A stretch of 64,000 nt of DNA from Streptosporangiaceae bacterium NEAU-GS5 (GTDB taxonomy: Bacteria; Actinomycetota; Actinomycetes; Streptosporangiales; Streptosporangiaceae): the NCBI GenBank assembly GCA_017592665.1, contig JAGFNW010000002.1:434001-498000 (forward strand), in the 5' to 3' direction. Position 1 is the first letter of the stretch; every line of letters starts with the position of its first letter. Of the stretch, positions 61,875 to 64,000 are shown one piece after another. A model generated the notes under the pieces. The model did not search any database, was not told the origin of the DNA, and saw only the letters and a program-made list of their open reading frames with translations. The position numbers were made by a program, and so were the translations under genes.

Positions 61875-62498
61875 ATGCGGCTTGCCATCCCCCTCATGGC
61901 GACTCTGCTCGTCCCCCAGCACGTCCCGCACAGCGCGACCTTCTACGACCTGGCCGGACACCGTGGCAACTGCTCCTACGCGGCGCCGGCCGACAAGCTC
62001 TACGTCGCCCTGGCCACCCCCGACTACGCCAGGGGCGCCTACTGCGGGGCCTATCTCGAGGTGACCGGCCCCAAGGGCAAGGTCCGCGTGAAAATCGTGG
62101 ACAGCTGCCCGCCCTGCCCGAAAGGCCGGATCGACCTCAGCGCGACGGCGTTCGCGCGCATCGCCGATCCGGCCAAGGGCCAGGTCGCGGTCTCCTACCG
62201 GCTCGTCAAGAACCCGCGTGCGGGCCGCCTGGCCTTCCGCGTCAAGGACGGATCCTCGCGCTGGTGGATGGGCCTGCTGGTCTACAACCACGGCAATCCC
62301 CTTCGCTCGGTCGAGATCCACACGCGGAGCGGCTGGCTGCCGCTGAAGCGCACCGACTACAACTACTGGCTCACCGACAATCCAGGACCGGGGCCGTTCA
62401 ACGTCCGCGTGAGCGATGTGCGCGGCCACCGCGCGGTGGTCAAGGGCGTCAAGCTCGCCCCCGAGAAGCTCCAGCAGTCCAGGACACGCCTCTACTGA
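61875..62498 (+). CDS. Expansin-like secreted protein
   Basis: This 207-residue protein has a short signal-like start (MRLAIPLMATLLVPQHVPHS), the barrel with ATFYDLAGHRGNCSYAAP and VKIVDSCPPCPKGRIDLS, and a C-terminal CBM63-like part (RWWMGLLVYNHGNPLRSVEI, YNYWLTDNPGPGPFNVRV). It is a paralogue of the protein at 51379 but lacks the long anchor and Pro-rich tail. TACGTT (61862-61867) ends 7 nt before ATG 61875, so it is probably leaderless. Its stop lies in a short tandem repeat. Confidence 0.86.
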   Translation: MRLAIPLMATLLVPQHVPHSATFYDLAGHRGNCSYAAPADKLYVALATPDYARGAYCGAYLEVTGPKGKVRVKIVDSCPPCPKGRIDLSATAFARIADPAKGQVAVSYRLVKNPRAGRLAFRVKDGSSRWWMGLLVYNHGNPLRSVEIHTRSGWLPLKRTDYNYWLTDNPGPGPFNVRVSDVRGHRAVVKGVKLAPEKLQQSRTRLY

Positions 62499-62530
62499 CC
62501 TCGGCCGACCTCTACTGACCTCTACTGACC
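62490..62530. repeat. Three copies of CTCTACTGACC
   Basis: Copies at 62490-62500, 62510-62520 and 62520-62530 span the expansin-like stop codon and the stop of the convergent PLP enzyme gene. This looks like a recent small duplication of the expansin 3' end. Confidence 0.7.
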
Positions 62531-63706
62531 GGCTTTGGCGAGCGCCTGCTCGAAGTCGGCCCACAGGTCGTCGGGGTGCTCGATGCCGACGGCCACGCGG
62601 ACCGTGCCCTCGCCGATGCCCGCCGCCGCCAACTGCTCCGTGTTCAGCTTGCGGTGGGATGTGGTCGCCGGATGCAGCATGAGCGTGACGACGCCGCCGA
62701 GCGACGGGGCCATCAGGGCCAGCCGCACCGAGGACATGAACCGCTCCCCCGCCGACCGGCCGCCGACCAGCTCGAAGGAGAAGACCCCGCCGAAGTCGGG
62801 CAGCAGCTTGGCCGCCACCTCGTACGACGGGTGGCCGGGCAGCCCTGGCCAGTGGACCTCGGCCACCGCGGGATGCTCCACCAGGCGCGGGACCAGCGCG
62901 CGCACGTTGTCGCAGTGCCGCGCCATGCGCAGCGGCAGCGTCTGCATCCCGCGCAGGGTCAGCCACGCCGCGAACGGGTCGCAGGTCGTCCCGAGCTCGA
63001 TGGCGAACCGCCACACCCGCTCGTGCAGCTCCTCCGAGGCGAAGACGGCCACCCCGCCCACCACGTCGGCGTGCCCCGACAGATATTTGGTCGTGGAGTG
63101 GACGACGATGTCGGCCCCGTGCTCGATCGGGCGGCACAAGATGGGCGAGGCGAAGGTGTTGTCGACGATTCCGACGATCCCGGCCTCTCGCGCCACGGCG
63201 AACATCGCCGGCAGGTCGGACACCTGGGTCATCGGGTTGGCGATCGTCTCCAGATACATCACCTTGGTCTCGGGGCGTACCGCGGCGCGCGCCGCCTCGA
63301 CGTCGGCCTCCCCCACGTAGGTGACCTCGACGCCGAACCGCCGCGCCAGCTCGTGGAACATGTGGGCGGTGCCGCCGTACAGGGCGGTCTGGGCGATCAC
63401 GTGATCGCCGGGCTGCAGCAGCGCGAACAGGACCGTGTTGATCGCGCCCATGCCGGATCCGGCGGCGATGGCCGCGACCCCGCCTTCGAGGTCGGCGACC
63501 GCGTCCTCAAGCGCGCGCACGGTCGGGTTGGACATCCGCCCGTAGACGAACGGCCGGTCCGGCGCCTCGAACCCGGACGCGAACACGGCCGGGTCATCGA
63601 AGACGAACCCCGATGTCTGATAGATCGGCTGAGTGATCGGGCGGCTCCCGCTCAGCACGGGTTTGGGCAGGTGAACGGCCCTGGTCTCAGGACGAAGCTC
63701 AGTCAT
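62522..63706 (-). CDS. Cys/Met-metabolism PLP enzyme (cystathionine gamma-synthase/lyase-like)
   Basis: This 394-residue fold-type I enzyme has RPITQPIYQTSGFVFDD, the active-site lysine in VVHSTTKYLSGHADVVGG, and FVYGRMSNPTVRALEDAVADLEG. It may be a cystathionine gamma-synthase, gamma-lyase or methionine gamma-lyase; the sequence as read does not separate these. It diverges from a GntR/MocR-type gene 74 nt away, which may regulate it. Confidence 0.87.
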   Translation of the reverse strand: MTELRPETRAVHLPKPVLSGSRPITQPIYQTSGFVFDDPAVFASGFEAPDRPFVYGRMSNPTVRALEDAVADLEGGVAAIAAGSGMGAINTVLFALLQPGDHVIAQTALYGGTAHMFHELARRFGVEVTYVGEADVEAARAAVRPETKVMYLETIANPMTQVSDLPAMFAVAREAGIVGIVDNTFASPILCRPIEHGADIVVHSTTKYLSGHADVVGGVAVFASEELHERVWRFAIELGTTCDPFAAWLTLRGMQTLPLRMARHCDNVRALVPRLVEHPAVAEVHWPGLPGHPSYEVAAKLLPDFGGVFSFELVGGRSAGERFMSSVRLALMAPSLGGVVTLMLHPATTSHRKLNTEQLAAAGIGEGTVRVAVGIEHPDDLWADFEQALAKAGQ

Positions 63707-63780
63707 ACGCCAAGGATGACCCGAAAAATGGGTCTATGTCAGATCCAATCACGGCAAATTGGTTCTAGGATCGGGCCAAT

Positions 63781-64000
63781 ATGGAAGAGCTGATCGGATC
63801 CCTCGGCCGATGGGCGTCCGGACGCGGGCCGCTTTACCTGCTGCTCGCCGTCCGATTGCGCGCGCTCATCGACGACGGAATCCTTCCCCCCGGCACGCCG
63901 CTTCCACCCGACCGCGCGCTGGCCCGCCGCCTCGCCGTCGGCCGCGGAACCGTGATCGCCGCGTACGAACTGCTCCAGCAGGAGGGCAAGCTGGTGCGCC
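63781..64000 (+). CDS. GntR/MocR-type regulator (partial, runs off the right edge)
   Basis: From ATG 63781 a frame runs to the window end, 73 codons. It starts MEELIGSLGRWASGRGPLY and continues with a GntR winged-helix pattern (ALIDDGILPPGTPLPPDRAL, ARRLAVGRGTVIAAYELLQQ). In MocR/PdxR proteins a PLP-binding aminotransferase-like domain would follow, but it is outside the window. CCAAT/ATTGG repeats lie just upstream (63735-63780), plausible binding sites for autoregulation and for the divergent PLP enzyme gene. Confidence 0.75.
   Translation, partial: MEELIGSLGRWASGRGPLYLLLAVRLRALIDDGILPPGTPLPPDRALARRLAVGRGTVIAAYELLQQEGKLVR

Noticed and set aside
1-64000. tRNA or rRNA genes, CRISPR arrays, insertion sequences, prophage
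   Set aside because: No spaced direct-repeat arrays, transposase-like proteins or recognisable RNA genes were seen; absence is by eye and not by a dedicated search.

Overview
The window is a very GC-rich actinobacterial chromosome segment with GTG and TTG starts and strongly G/C-biased third codon positions. The gene order trpD, ctaE-qcrCAB, ctaF-ctaD-ctaC, adenosine-kinase-like gene, erpA-like gene, DUF3043 gene, cobS, pepA, lpdA-sucB, TIGR01777 epimerase, lipB-lipA, DUF4191 gene, RDD gene, glnA, glnE, glnA2, nadE and panB follows the core block known from Mycobacterium and Streptomyces. Two expansin-like secreted proteins, an SCO2322-like protein, a terpene synthase and the PspA-PspAA-HtpX-PspAB cluster suggest a filamentous actinomycete, perhaps Streptosporangiales. 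The genus call is an inference.

Layout. 1-1526 (minus): an accessory operon encoding a Trp/Cys-rich small protein, a small membrane protein and the start of a membrane protein with an HECVH motif. 1784-4829: a DUF4190/DUF4352-like membrane protein, an AlaX-like editing protein, trpD and an atypical receiver protein. 4957-13320: the respiratory bc1-aa3 genes, interrupted by an L,D-transpeptidase lipoprotein. 13486-19959: cysteine desulfurase and TusA-like protein, a decayed P-loop/TPR pseudogene, a CBS protein, a PfkB kinase, an A-type Fe-S carrier, quinolinate synthase and a SIMPL protein. 20088-22618: a Psp membrane-stress operon. 22727-28927: DUF3043 protein, aldo/keto reductase, cobU-cobS and leucyl aminopeptidase. 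29003-37538: E3 and E2 of a 2-oxoacid dehydrogenase, then lipoate attachment and synthesis genes. 37696-50301: nitrogen genes (glnA, glnE, glnA2) interspersed with a RES-domain toxin-like gene, a DinB-like protein, a PAP2 protein and others. 50442-64000: terpene synthase, two expansin-like proteins, ArsR and TetR regulators with three MFS transporters, nadE, panB, two PLP enzymes and the start of a GntR/MocR-type regulator.

Functional links. ctaE-qcrCAB and ctaF-ctaD-ctaC together encode the menaquinol-oxidising bc1-aa3 branch. SucB needs lipoyl groups, which LipB and LipA supply. GlnE controls the adenylylatable GlnA and lies near it. nadA and nadE lie about 36 kb apart but both have the inverted repeat TCGTC-N5-GACGA just upstream, which suggests one NAD-responsive regulator.

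The most notable observations are: (i) about 17 genes have a TANNNT (or near-consensus) -10 box ending 6-8 nt, usually exactly 7 nt, before the start codon, a signature of leaderless transcripts; (ii) the shared nadA/nadE operator; (iii) a 160-nt element upstream of panB closed by a perfect 18-bp stem and containing several internal helices, a candidate structured RNA; (iv) LipB has Met where the catalytic Lys is expected; (v) a Trp/Cys-rich peptide operon at the left edge; (vi) an orphan RES-family toxin-like gene. I saw no tRNA, rRNA, CRISPR array, insertion sequence or prophage.
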